From positions 439,272 to 503,271 of the forward strand of contig DATKVC010000015.1 in NCBI GenBank assembly GCA_035530275.1: a DNA stretch of 64,000 nt, read 5' to 3'. Position 1 is the stretch's first letter, and each line of letters begins with the position of its first letter. Below, one piece after another: positions 33,792 through 42,049 of this stretch. The notes beneath the pieces are model-generated. The model did not search any database. It was not told where the DNA came from and saw only the letters and a list, made by a program, of their open reading frames with translations. The position numbers were made by a program, and so were the translations under genes. The DNA comes from CAIJMU01 sp035530275 (GTDB lineage Bacteria > Spirochaetota > Spirochaetia > Treponematales > Rectinemataceae).

Positions 33792-33807
33792 TTTACTTTA
33801 AAGTAAA
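33792..33807. promoter_or_regulatory. Palindromic operator between marR-type gene and epimerase
   Basis: TTTACTTTAAAGTAAA is a perfect 16-bp palindrome in an A/T-rich island of otherwise GC-rich DNA. It overlaps a plausible -35 for the epimerase (TTTACT, 33792-33797), with TACTAT (33815-33820) 17 bases downstream as -10. The size and symmetry suit a MarR dimer, so binding would block the epimerase promoter and probably the divergent regulator promoter too. This is inferred from position. Confidence 0.65.
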
Positions 33808-33853
33808 CTATGGTTACTATATCCGCCAAGATCGCGATTACGAAGGAGTATGT

Positions 33854-34903
33854 ATGGAGAAACCTTTAGCCTCAACACCGATCGGGGGATTGAATGTCAT
33901 TTTCGGCACGGGTCCGCTCGGCTTGGCCACGGCTCGAGCCTTGCTCGCTCGAGGCATGAGGGTGAGGCTCGTCAATCGCTCGGGGCGCCGCCCCCCGCAT
34001 GATGCCTTGTTTCAGAGGGACGAAAACGCGCTGGTCCATCAGGGCCTGGTGGAGTTCGCCTCATGCGACGCCACCAAGGCGAAAGAAGCCATCGCCGCGG
34101 CTCGCGGGGCCGCCCATGTCTTCCATTGCGCCAACCCACGCTATGACCAGTGGGCGGAGGTACTGCCGCCTCTTCAGGCCGCCATGATCGAATCGGCCCT
34201 CGAGAATGCTGCGACCCTCATCGCGAGCGAACCCCTCTATATGTATCTCCCGAGCGCGGGAACCATCGATGAGACGACGCCCATCGACCCGCCGACGAAA
34301 AAGGGCAGGATCCGCCAGGCCATGCACGAGTTGCTGAAATCGGCGGAGGCGAAGCGGGGACTGCGATGGGTTACCCTGCGCGCCTCGGATTACTACGGAC
34401 CTGGGGCCGAGGGGCAAAGCGCCTTCGGCACGACGAGATTCCTCGAGCCTCTGGCGTCGGGCAAGGCGGTGTCATTCCTGGGAAATCCGGATTTTATGCA
34501 TAGTTACACCTATTTGGACGATTACGGCCGCTCTCTCGCCCTCGGCGCACTCACCCCCGCTTCCTGGGGAAAGGCGTGGATCGTTCCGACGGCTCCGGCT
34601 CGGTCGACGCGTGAGCTCGCGAACATGTTCGCGGCGGAACTCGAGCGGCTATTGGGCGCATCCCTCCCTCGGGGCGGCCTCAAGAGGAAATTCGGCGCGG
34701 TGCCGCGGAGCATCCTTCGCCTGGCGGGCCTATTCGATCCCGTGATCAGGGAGGTCGATGAAATGCTCTATCAATGGCGGAGCGACTATGTGGTCGATGG
34801 CGCTGCCTTCGAGCGGGCCTTCGGCCTCGCTCCGACCAGCCTTGAAAGAGGCATCGTCGAGACTGTCTCGTCCTTTTCCCGAAGCCTGGATCAGAGGCGA
34901 TGA
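33854..34903 (+). CDS. NAD-dependent epimerase/dehydratase-like protein
   Basis: 349 residues of the extended SDR type. The Rossmann motif is VIFGTGPLGLATARALLARGMRVRLVNRS, that is GxGxxG. A YxxxK-like active site is not in the classical form; ASDYYGPGAEGQS matches the 'R-x-x-x-x-YGP' region after the active site. A ribosome site GGAG precedes the ATG. The protein would reduce or isomerise a small carbonyl or sugar compound; the divergent MarR regulator suggests induction by a toxic or aromatic compound. Substrate unknown. Confidence 0.82.
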   Translation: MEKPLASTPIGGLNVIFGTGPLGLATARALLARGMRVRLVNRSGRRPPHDALFQRDENALVHQGLVEFASCDATKAKEAIAAARGAAHVFHCANPRYDQWAEVLPPLQAAMIESALENAATLIASEPLYMYLPSAGTIDETTPIDPPTKKGRIRQAMHELLKSAEAKRGLRWVTLRASDYYGPGAEGQSAFGTTRFLEPLASGKAVSFLGNPDFMHSYTYLDDYGRSLALGALTPASWGKAWIVPTAPARSTRELANMFAAELERLLGASLPRGGLKRKFGAVPRSILRLAGLFDPVIREVDEMLYQWRSDYVVDGAAFERAFGLAPTSLERGIVETVSSFSRSLDQRR

Positions 34904-35134
34904 GGGGGACCACATGGTTGCCTATTGGGAACGGAGCGGCACCGGCCTCAGCGAGCCGCCTTCGAAATCGAAGACTCTCGGTTTGAAAGGCCGATGCGAA
35001 AAGCTTCCGGCTCAGGGCGGAGATTCTCGGGGATCTCGGCAGCCTCGAGTACGGAAGGTCGTTTTCACGGCAATTTAGGGAAACGGCCGCCGGTCTTCTC
35101 GGTTTCGCCTCCGTCGGAAGAACCGCTTTCGCGA
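34904..35134. other. Short decayed region, no gene recognised
   Basis: Between the epimerase stop and the metallo-beta-lactamase remnant no intact gene is seen. One frame reads SLEYGRSFSRQFRE near 35050-35090, which resembles the second helix-turn-helix of AraC-type regulators, but it is interrupted upstream by stops. I leave this as a possible fragment only. Confidence 0.35.
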
Positions 35135-35523
35135 ATGATGGCCCTCGCTTGCGACACCGGCTGGTGCGGCCCTTTCCCGGTTCGCTGCTGGCTTGTGGAG
35201 ACGGAAGGGGAAGTGATCCTGATCGACACGGGATGCCGCGCCGGCGATAAAGGAGGAGTGACGCGGAGCCGTTTCACGACGGGAGGGAGGAGGAGCTGGG
35301 CCCCGGATTGCGACGCCTGGGTTATCGGATATCCGACATCTCACGGGTCTTCTTGACGCATCTGCATGTCGATCACGTGGGCGGTCTGGGACTCTTTTCG
35401 CCGGACCGAGTCTGGGTATCCCGGGCCGAATGGAACTTCCTTGCACGCTTTCCGGGCGTCTCTTCAAATCGATGCTCGCGCTCCCGACTCCAGGCCATAG
35501 CCCCGGGCATACGAGTTGGACGT
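35135..35523 (+). pseudogene. Frameshifted metallo-beta-lactamase-fold hydrolase
   Basis: Three frames together rebuild one metallo-beta-lactamase-fold protein. It begins at ATG 35135 (MMALACDTGWCG, then VILIDTGCRAG); after a slip in the purine tract near 35285-35300 it continues with ISRVFLTHLHVDHVGGLGLF, containing the zinc-binding HLHVDH; after a second slip near 35460 it continues with LPTPGHSPGHTSW. These motifs in this order match lactonase-like members of the family (AHL lactonase/AiiA type). The gene then ends abruptly in the mosaic segment, lacking its last zinc ligands. It is almost surely inactive. Confidence 0.75.
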
Positions 35524-35720
35524 AGGCCCTGGCCGCGGGCGTGGCGACATTCTTCGGATAGCTCACCGAACTCACGTCTACCGTCACCGCGAGGGCCTGA
35601 CCCTGCTCGCGATAGGCGCGCTCGATGAGTCGCCTCGCTGCCTCGTCGTTCTCTGCGTCGCTCATCTGTCTGATCATAACTACGAACGAGGCGGGGATTT
35701 CGTGCAGGGAATCGGAAGGG
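35521..35720. other. Mosaic of two gene fragments from elsewhere in the window
   Basis: Bases about 35521-35598 match, in the same orientation, part of the 3' region of the family-5 binding-protein gene (about 53087-53165; both contain CGGATAGCTCACCGA). Bases about 35598-35720 match the 5' end and leader of the ECF sigma factor gene (about 33140-33247; both contain GCCTCGCTGCCTCGTCGTTC). The two pieces join at a short shared TCGCGAT-like word. Read on the minus strand they fuse a sigma factor N-terminus to QALAVTVDVSSVSYPKN of the binding protein. It looks like a recombination scar. Confidence 0.75.
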
Positions 35721-35767
35721 AGCTGACTGGCCCTATCCAGATTGCCGGGTCCGATGTAAATTTCGGT

Positions 35768-36883
35768 ATGGCCTTCATCGAGTTCTCCACCGGCGTGGTC
35801 ATGTTCCTCTTTGCCTCCTCTCAGCTCCTCACCAAGAATAGAACGCCCATCCACACTTCGATGGCCATTGACTGCTTCTTCGTGGCCTACCTTTTTTTCT
35901 ATTTCTGGGCAGCCGAAAGCAATATAGTCCTGCCGGCCGTCCTCTGGGCCTCCGACATTTCCTTCCTGTTCATGATCTCGCTGACCTTCTACCTAGCCTC
36001 CACGGCCATACTGCGAGACGGTAGCGTAGCCTTGCGGCGCTCCGTTCCTCTTTTCGTCCCGCCGGTGCTCTTCATCCTCGGTTTCGGGACCTACAACGCG
36101 ATCGCGCGGCCTCTCGTCGCGGGGCTTCCCGCCGACTTGCCGGGTCATTTCTCCAGTCCCCTGCTGAGCCTGCTTTCGACGGCAAGCTTCCTCTCCCTCG
36201 CTGTATCAATGGTCCTGTGCCTGTTCGTGGCATATCGAGTCCACGCCTCCGGCAAAGTCGTCCACCGGAAGCTTTTCCGCAGCCAAGTGATCTTCCTCAT
36301 TCTATACCTCGCCTGCGCGCTCGTGGCCCTCTACGGTTGCTTCGCCCGCGATAGGGATATCCTCAGACTTGCCATCGTCTCGGTCGGTTCGATAGCCATC
36401 GTCTTCACACTAACCGCCTCGACGATCCTGTACTTCCCCGCCGACCGCCCTGCGCGAAGCCAGACATCGACCAACAGGCGCGAGTGGGATCTGGACTCCA
36501 AAGCCTTCTCAAAACGCCTCGACCAACTCATGGAGAGAACTTCCCCCTACCGTGACGCCGATCTTACGCTGGGCAAGCTCGCGCGCATGATCGGCGAAGA
36601 CCCCAAGCGGCTCAGCTACCATTTCAAGACAAGCCTTTCCACGAACTTCCGCGGCTATATCAACGGGCTCCGGCTCAAGGCCGTATGCCGCGATCTCGTC
36701 GAAAAGCCCCACTCCACGATCCTCACGATCGCCTTCGAGAACGGTTTCAACTCCAAGAGCAGTTTCAACACTCTTTTCAATGAGACCTACGGCATCACGC
36801 CTCGGGAATACCGGTCTCGGTTGGGGACGGCAGAACCGCATTGGGCCGCGGATAGACTGTCGGGATCGGCTCAAAACAGCTGA
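35768..36883 (+). CDS. Membrane-bound AraC-family transcriptional regulator
   Basis: 371 residues. The N-terminal 230 residues contain about seven hydrophobic segments (starting MAFIEFSTGVVMFLFASSQLL), and the C-terminal 110 residues are an AraC/XylS DNA-binding domain with two helix-turn-helix units: LTLGKLARMIGEDPKRLSYHF and ILTIAFENGFNSKSSFNTLF followed by the typical ETYGITPREYR. Such seven-segment AraC proteins sense membrane or external cues and bind DNA from the membrane. ATG at 35768 is selected because it begins the first membrane helix. The upstream leader is the sigma-gene-derived mosaic, so its promoter may be borrowed. The 3' end overlaps the convergent gene by 13 bases. Confidence 0.85.
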   Translation: MAFIEFSTGVVMFLFASSQLLTKNRTPIHTSMAIDCFFVAYLFFYFWAAESNIVLPAVLWASDISFLFMISLTFYLASTAILRDGSVALRRSVPLFVPPVLFILGFGTYNAIARPLVAGLPADLPGHFSSPLLSLLSTASFLSLAVSMVLCLFVAYRVHASGKVVHRKLFRSQVIFLILYLACALVALYGCFARDRDILRLAIVSVGSIAIVFTLTASTILYFPADRPARSQTSTNRREWDLDSKAFSKRLDQLMERTSPYRDADLTLGKLARMIGEDPKRLSYHFKTSLSTNFRGYINGLRLKAVCRDLVEKPHSTILTIAFENGFNSKSSFNTLFNETYGITPREYRSRLGTAEPHWAADRLSGSAQNS

Positions 36884-38037
36884 TAGCCCAAGCCGATTGT
36901 GGGCGTTATCCCGATCGCGTTGTGGTCGAGGAGGAATATGCAGGAGCAATCGGCGCCGATTTCGCAGTAGAGTTTCCAAGAAACATAGGCTTGAAGCGCG
37001 ATGCCCGCGCGGGCGAAGGGATCGTAGCTCGTCGTCGTGGGTCCGGCATAGTTCTGGTAATCGAAAGAGTGGTAGCTCATCGAGACTCCGCCGCCCAAGC
37101 GCAGCAGGCCATGGAGTTGCCGAGTGAATCGGTATGCATACAGGAAGCCGGCCCCCGCGAGGGTGAAGTCGCTCGTGAGCGTCGCGGCGCCGAAGTCGCC
37201 GACCATCCTGCGTTCCTGGGCGCCGAGTTCCAGGCCGAGCGAACCCCAGCGCTTCTTGATGAAGAGGAGTCCCAGGCGGGCATCGAAGCTCAGCGGATGG
37301 AAGTTCGAAGCCCAGGCCTGAGCGAACCACTGGTCGTAGAGAGCGACGAGGGGCGAGTATCCCACCGAGGCGAGGAAATCCAGGGGACTCTGAAGGCGCA
37401 CGCGAATCGCTTCCCCGAATGTGGTCGAGAGTCCGCCGGGATTTTCGGCGTAGAGATTATAGGTGCCGGGCCGATAGGCCTTGTCGGGAAAGACGACGAC
37501 GAGCTCCTGGTCGCCCTTGCGCGTCTTGATGAGGCCGGGGTATTTCTCGCCCGTCTGGGAGATGAGTGCAATTGTTCCCTTGTCGAGGAGCTTCGTGCCG
37601 ACGACGGTAAGGCGCCCGTCCATGCTGTCCAGGGAGATCGTTTTCGGGAAGACCGAGCTTATCGCCGGCTGCTCAGCCTTGACTATCGTCAGGTTGTTCC
37701 AGGCTGACTCCGCTTCCGCCTTGTCGAGTAGATTGTAGGTGATAATTCTAAATTGGTAGGAACCGGGCGCGAGATGGACTTCGACCTGCGAAGAGCTCAC
37801 GCGCTCGTCGAAAACCTCGGAACCTGAAGAGTCTTTTACGATGACCTGATATTCGTAGGCGTTGGGATCGGCTTCCCAACGCAGAATTTGGGTGAATACG
37901 GGCTTGCCGTTCTCGTCGAGGCGGAAGAAGAAGCTTCGGGCCGGGCCGGCGACAGCCGGGCCGGCCGCCGCTTGGGCGGCGAGAGCCGATACGGCAACGC
38001 AAAGGAGGCCGGCGGCAAGGAAGGGCCTAGAAGCCAT
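36871..38037 (-). CDS. Predicted outer-membrane barrel protein of the FecR operon
   Basis: 388 residues with a signal peptide (FLAAGLLCVAVSALAAQAAAG). The N-terminal part contains a fibronectin-like unit (ILRWEADPNAYEYQVIVKD...APGSYQFRIITYN) and a second beta-sandwich (ISLDSMDGRLTVVGTKLLD...PGTYNLYAENPGG), and the last 170 residues alternate strands such as SFDARLGLLFIKKRWGSLGL and end GLGYQLF, with the C-terminal aromatic residue of outer-membrane beta barrels. Its start overlaps the end of the FecR gene by 11 bases, so it is the last gene of this operon. Barrel assignment is inferred from the strand pattern. Confidence 0.7.
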   Translation of the reverse strand: MASRPFLAAGLLCVAVSALAAQAAAGPAVAGPARSFFFRLDENGKPVFTQILRWEADPNAYEYQVIVKDSSGSEVFDERVSSSQVEVHLAPGSYQFRIITYNLLDKAEAESAWNNLTIVKAEQPAISSVFPKTISLDSMDGRLTVVGTKLLDKGTIALISQTGEKYPGLIKTRKGDQELVVVFPDKAYRPGTYNLYAENPGGLSTTFGEAIRVRLQSPLDFLASVGYSPLVALYDQWFAQAWASNFHPLSFDARLGLLFIKKRWGSLGLELGAQERRMVGDFGAATLTSDFTLAGAGFLYAYRFTRQLHGLLRLGGGVSMSYHSFDYQNYAGPTTTSYDPFARAGIALQAYVSWKLYCEIGADCSCIFLLDHNAIGITPTIGLGYQLF

Positions 38038-41000
38038 AGAGCGCTTGTCCTTCCTCGTCGAACTTTGCCTCCTGGAGGGCAGGCAAGTCGATCTTGAAGG
38101 AGGAGCCGGACTCCTTGCCCGCCTGTTCGATCTTCCCGCTGTCGTCGTAGGAGCGCGCTTCGACGGTCCATGCAAAGTCGCCTTTATCCAGCATGGAAAG
38201 GGCTTTAAAGTCATAGTTGGTTGAACTCAGGTCGTCCCGTGTGAAGATGGCCGCGCTCTTGCCCCGGGCGAAGATAGAGAGTATGTAGCGGTTCGCGCCT
38301 TCGACCGGTTTCCACGAAAAGAAGATGTTTCGCGTTTGGCGAAGCTGGGCCGCTCCGATGAGGGCGTTCCGCGCGGGCGCGTCGAGCTCAGGCGGAGGCA
38401 AGGGCGGTATCGGGTCGATAGAGAACCTGTAGCTTTTTTGGGCGGAGATGTCGAGACCGGCGAGGCGGCCCTTGACCGTCCAGTAGTAGACGCCCGGGTC
38501 CAGAGGGCCGACGCTCGCGCGACCGGAGCGGTCGAATCCGCGCGCCACTACCTGTGATCCCTCGGGATCTGTCGACACCTCGAGTTCGGCGGCATCGGGC
38601 TGGTCCGTCAGATCGTAGGAGAAAATGCTCTTGCCCCTCAGCGCGTCGAGTCCCGATACGAGACCTCCGTCCTCGGGGCTCTCGAGTTTGATGTACGACA
38701 GCCTCTTTTCGCTGAAATAGGACTCGCCGATGTCGCCGACGATCTTCGTCATCATGTCTCCCGGGGAAGCGATGCCCTGGATGGCAAGCGTATAGCTGCC
38801 GCTCGGCAGGTCGCCGAGGGGGCAGGCCAGGCTCGAGTCCTTCACATGGTGCTTTTCGAAGAGGGTTGGGGCAGGTCCTTCTTCAGCTGAGCGAAGGCTC
38901 AGGTTGTAGTAGTCAGCCCCCTTGATCGGAGTCCACGAAAGGGCGGCGGAGTCGCCCTCGCGGAGGCAGATGGTGCTTCCGGGAACCGGGCTCAGGAGGA
39001 TCGGGCCGGCCAAGGGCTCGACGATCTCGAAGCTTCCGACCGGACTTTTCAAGAAAGTTGAGCCGTCGACATTGGAGACGAGAAGCCTCCAATAATAGCG
39101 ACCGCTCCGCCATTTTTGGCCGCTGAGAGTGTCGGCCTTCGCCGTCTCCTGATGGACGATATCCTTGAAGTCCGGGTCTCGAGCGAGCTGGAAGACCGTC
39201 GCGGCGCTCACCTTCGACGTCCACGCGAAGCTCGTACCGGCGATGAGGGAGTCGGCGATGCGATAGCCTTCCGGCGGGAAGGAGAGGCGGATGGCATTGG
39301 TGGCTTCGACTCCCAGCAGTTCCCGGCCGGGACTGGGCTGCGATACGTCTCCGTATGCGTTCGTCCAGCGGAGGCCCCAGTACCAGGAACCCGGGCGTTT
39401 GAGCGAGGCGGCCAAGGGCCCCGAGAGTCTCACTGAAGTGCGAGTTGTGTCCATTTCCAGGAGGGGGGAGGAGAGGTCCTTCGCGGTCGAAATGACGAGT
39501 TGGTACGAGATGGCCTCTGGCGCGGGAGCCCACGAAAAGTTCAGGCCCGCGCCGTCGATGTCCTCGATCCGGTAGAGCCTGCCCTCGGCGGGAGCGATGA
39601 GCTCGGTCGCGGGAGGCGGGGGCACCGGATCGACTTCGAAGCGGAAGCGCTCCTTGGCCAAGACGTCGAGACCGGCAATCCGGCCCCTGACCGTCCAGTA
39701 GTAGACGCCGGGTTTCAGACCGACGACGCTCGCGCGTCCGAAGCGGTCGGGGACGCTGGCCACGACATTCGAGCCGGCCGGATCGGTCGACACCTCGAGG
39801 CGGGCCTCGTCGGGTAGGTCTTCGAGAGTGGAGACGAAGACTTCCTTGCCCGCGCGCGCGTCGAGCCCCGGTACGCGAGCCCCGTCGGCGGGGCTTTCGA
39901 GCTGGATGTACGAGAGGCGCTTGTAGGTAAAGACGGTCTCGCCGATAAGGCCGATGATCCTCGTCGTATTCTCGCCCTCGGCGGCGAAGGCTTGGATCGA
40001 GAATTTATAGTTACCGCTCGCCAGATTGCCCAAGGGGTAGCTTAGGCTCGAGCCGACCAAAAAGTTCTTTTCGAGAATGGCCGAGGCATGATTGTCATCG
40101 GCGGAGCGCAGGCTCAGCCTATAGTAATCCGCTCCCTGCGTCGGGGCCCACGCAAAGGTGGCCGAGTCGCCCTGGTGGAGAAAGACGCTCGAACCCTGCG
40201 TCGGATAGAGGAGGGTGGGGGGAGCGAAGGCTTCGACGACTTCGAAGCTCCTGGCCTTCGTCTCCATGAAGACGGAGCCGTCCGTGTTATAGCTGCGCAG
40301 GCGCCAATAATAGCGGCCGGCTTTCCATTCGCGACCTATGAGGGTTTCGGCGCTCACCGTCTCCTCGAAGGCGAAATCGCGAAAGCCGGAATCGCGGGCG
40401 AGCTGGAATACCGTGCGCGCGTTCACGTTCGATTTCCAGGTGAAGCGGGTATCGTGAACAAGGGAATCGGCGACGCGATAGCCTTCGGGCGGAAAGGAGA
40501 GTCGGACGGCGATGGAACCGTCGATGCCTTGGAGCTGCCTGGCCGCGCTCGACGGCGAGGCCTTGCCCTCGGCGTCCACCCAGCTCACTCCCCAGTAATA
40601 GGAACCTGGCGCCGAGAGAGCCTCGGCCCGGCTTCCGGAAAGGTTCAGGTAGGGCTGCGTAGCGGCGATCTTCAGGACCGGCGACGAAAGGTCCCTCTTC
40701 TTCGATATGACGAATTCGTAGGATGCCGCCTCTGTCTCGGGAGCCCAGGCGAAGGCGAGACCCTTGCCGCCGATATCCTGGATCTGATAGAGGGAGCCGT
40801 CGTAGGGCGCGCTGAGCGCGAGGGGCCCCATGGCCGCCTTCTTCGCGATGACGAAGCCGCGCGCCGTGGCCGCGGGAGCGTCGCCGATGACCGTATAGGC
40901 GTGGACAGGCGAAACGCGCCAGTACCAGGAACCTTCGCCGAGGCTGTCCACGGTCAGGCTCGCCGTGGTGGTTCTCGATCGGATGATCGGCTTGGCGAAG

Positions 41001-42049
41001 CCGGGGTCGGCGGCGATCTCGAAGAGATAGGCCGAAGCCTCGGCCATCGCGGTCCAGGCGAAGCTGACCTGAGGCTTCACGCTTCGGTAGGCGTACTTCT
41101 GGCCGTCGGAGGGAAAGAGCGGATTCGGAGGAGTGGCGATGTCGAGGCTGAAGCTTCGGACGGGTGATTCCTTGCCAGGCGATTTCGTGCCGGCCGAGTC
41201 GCGCACGCGCCAGTACCAATTGCCCGATCCCAACTCGACACGGGCGGCGAGCGCCGAGACTTTGATGACCGCGGCTCCGCCCGCAGCGAAATCTGGTTTC
41301 GACGAGACTTCGAGATTGTAGGGGCCATCGGCTGGGGCGGCATGGCCTTCTCCCTGGGCGGCGCCCAATTGCCAGGCGAAGTCGACCGCGGCTTTGTCGC
41401 CGCCGGCGAAGGAAAGCAGCCTCGCGTTCGGCTCGGGCGAAATGGGGACTATCGGACGAACGACGAAGCTCGCCTCGCCGCTCTTCACGTCGATCTGGAG
41501 CTCCTGGTTCGTCGCGATGGCCTGGGTGCTTCCGTCCGCCTTCACGAGTCGGGCGCCGCCCTGATTCACCTCGACCTTGAGCTTGCCCGCCTCGCGGCTG
41601 AAGGTGGCCTTCGCGCCCTTGTCCACGCTGATCTTTCCGGCCGTCGACGATATCGTGTAACTAGTCGCCTTCTGCGACGAGCCGACGCCGATCTCCCCCG
41701 AAATGAACTCCACATTCTTCGTCTTGCCGCCGAAGTCGAGCTTGAGCATCGAGTCTTCGAGCATGTCCAGGCTCGTCCCGTCGTCGAAATTGACTGTCGC
41801 CGCGGAGAGGTCGCCCGTGCGCAGGGTGTCGGCGTTGTAGACCGGGCTGTCGTTCCGCATCTGCTCCCAACCGAAGCCGCTCGATGCCTTGCGCGTGGCC
41901 GTGAGTTTCTTGAACACGATCGTGCCCAGCTGCTTTTCGCCGCTTCGGCTCGAGGTGCTGTAGAGGTCCGCCGCGAAAAGTCCCATGAGCGCGGCGGCGC
42001 CGAGAAGGAGGGCCGCGCTCACCGCGACGTCACTTCTCGATAATCTCAT
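38027..42049 (-). CDS. FecR-domain protein with fibronectin-like repeats
   Basis: 1340 residues. An N-terminal membrane anchor (VAVSAALLLGAAALMGLFAA) precedes a FecR domain at about 45-190 (NADTLRTGDLSAATVNFDDGTSLDM; ISSTAGKISVDKGAKATFSR). The rest is a string of about twelve beta-sandwich domains with the fibronectin III-like hallmark 'FAW-----A--Y-F-I' and 'GSWYWRV'. Two large blocks of 404 residues are tandem duplicates (period 1212 bp). In spirochaetes FecR proteins with such repeats are found beside cyclases; the external domains probably bind a ligand or cell-wall component. The ATG overlaps the cyclase 3' end by 20 bases. Confidence 0.85.
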   Translation of the reverse strand: MRLSRSDVAVSAALLLGAAALMGLFAADLYSTSSRSGEKQLGTIVFKKLTATRKASSGFGWEQMRNDSPVYNADTLRTGDLSAATVNFDDGTSLDMLEDSMLKLDFGGKTKNVEFISGEIGVGSSQKATSYTISSTAGKISVDKGAKATFSREAGKLKVEVNQGGARLVKADGSTQAIATNQELQIDVKSGEASFVVRPIVPISPEPNARLLSFAGGDKAAVDFAWQLGAAQGEGHAAPADGPYNLEVSSKPDFAAGGAAVIKVSALAARVELGSGNWYWRVRDSAGTKSPGKESPVRSFSLDIATPPNPLFPSDGQKYAYRSVKPQVSFAWTAMAEASAYLFEIAADPGFAKPIIRSRTTTASLTVDSLGEGSWYWRVSPVHAYTVIGDAPAATARGFVIAKKAAMGPLALSAPYDGSLYQIQDIGGKGLAFAWAPETEAASYEFVISKKRDLSSPVLKIAATQPYLNLSGSRAEALSAPGSYYWGVSWVDAEGKASPSSAARQLQGIDGSIAVRLSFPPEGYRVADSLVHDTRFTWKSNVNARTVFQLARDSGFRDFAFEETVSAETLIGREWKAGRYYWRLRSYNTDGSVFMETKARSFEVVEAFAPPTLLYPTQGSSVFLHQGDSATFAWAPTQGADYYRLSLRSADDNHASAILEKNFLVGSSLSYPLGNLASGNYKFSIQAFAAEGENTTRIIGLIGETVFTYKRLSYIQLESPADGARVPGLDARAGKEVFVSTLEDLPDEARLEVSTDPAGSNVVASVPDRFGRASVVGLKPGVYYWTVRGRIAGLDVLAKERFRFEVDPVPPPPATELIAPAEGRLYRIEDIDGAGLNFSWAPAPEAISYQLVISTAKDLSSPLLEMDTTRTSVRLSGPLAASLKRPGSWYWGLRWTNAYGDVSQPSPGRELLGVEATNAIRLSFPPEGYRIADSLIAGTSFAWTSKVSAATVFQLARDPDFKDIVHQETAKADTLSGQKWRSGRYYWRLLVSNVDGSTFLKSPVGSFEIVEPLAGPILLSPVPGSTICLREGDSAALSWTPIKGADYYNLSLRSAEEGPAPTLFEKHHVKDSSLACPLGDLPSGSYTLAIQGIASPGDMMTKIVGDIGESYFSEKRLSYIKLESPEDGGLVSGLDALRGKSIFSYDLTDQPDAAELEVSTDPEGSQVVARGFDRSGRASVGPLDPGVYYWTVKGRLAGLDISAQKSYRFSIDPIPPLPPPELDAPARNALIGAAQLRQTRNIFFSWKPVEGANRYILSIFARGKSAAIFTRDDLSSTNYDFKALSMLDKGDFAWTVEARSYDDSGKIEQAGKESGSSFKIDLPALQEAKFDEEGQALYGF
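38392..40815 (-). repeat. 1212-bp tandem duplication inside the FecR gene
   Basis: Two consecutive blocks of about 1212 bp (roughly 40815-39604 and 39603-38392) encode homologous 404-residue segments. Markers in the same order in both are SLYQIQDIGG / RLYRIEDIDG, AVRLSFPPEGYRVADSL / AIRLSFPPEGYRIADSL, TVFQLARDSGF / TVFQLARDPDF, and GVYYWTVRGRIAGLDV / GVYYWTVKGRLAGLDI. Similarity is high at protein level but clearly diverged at DNA level, so the duplication is old and maintained. Boundaries are approximate. Confidence 0.85.
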
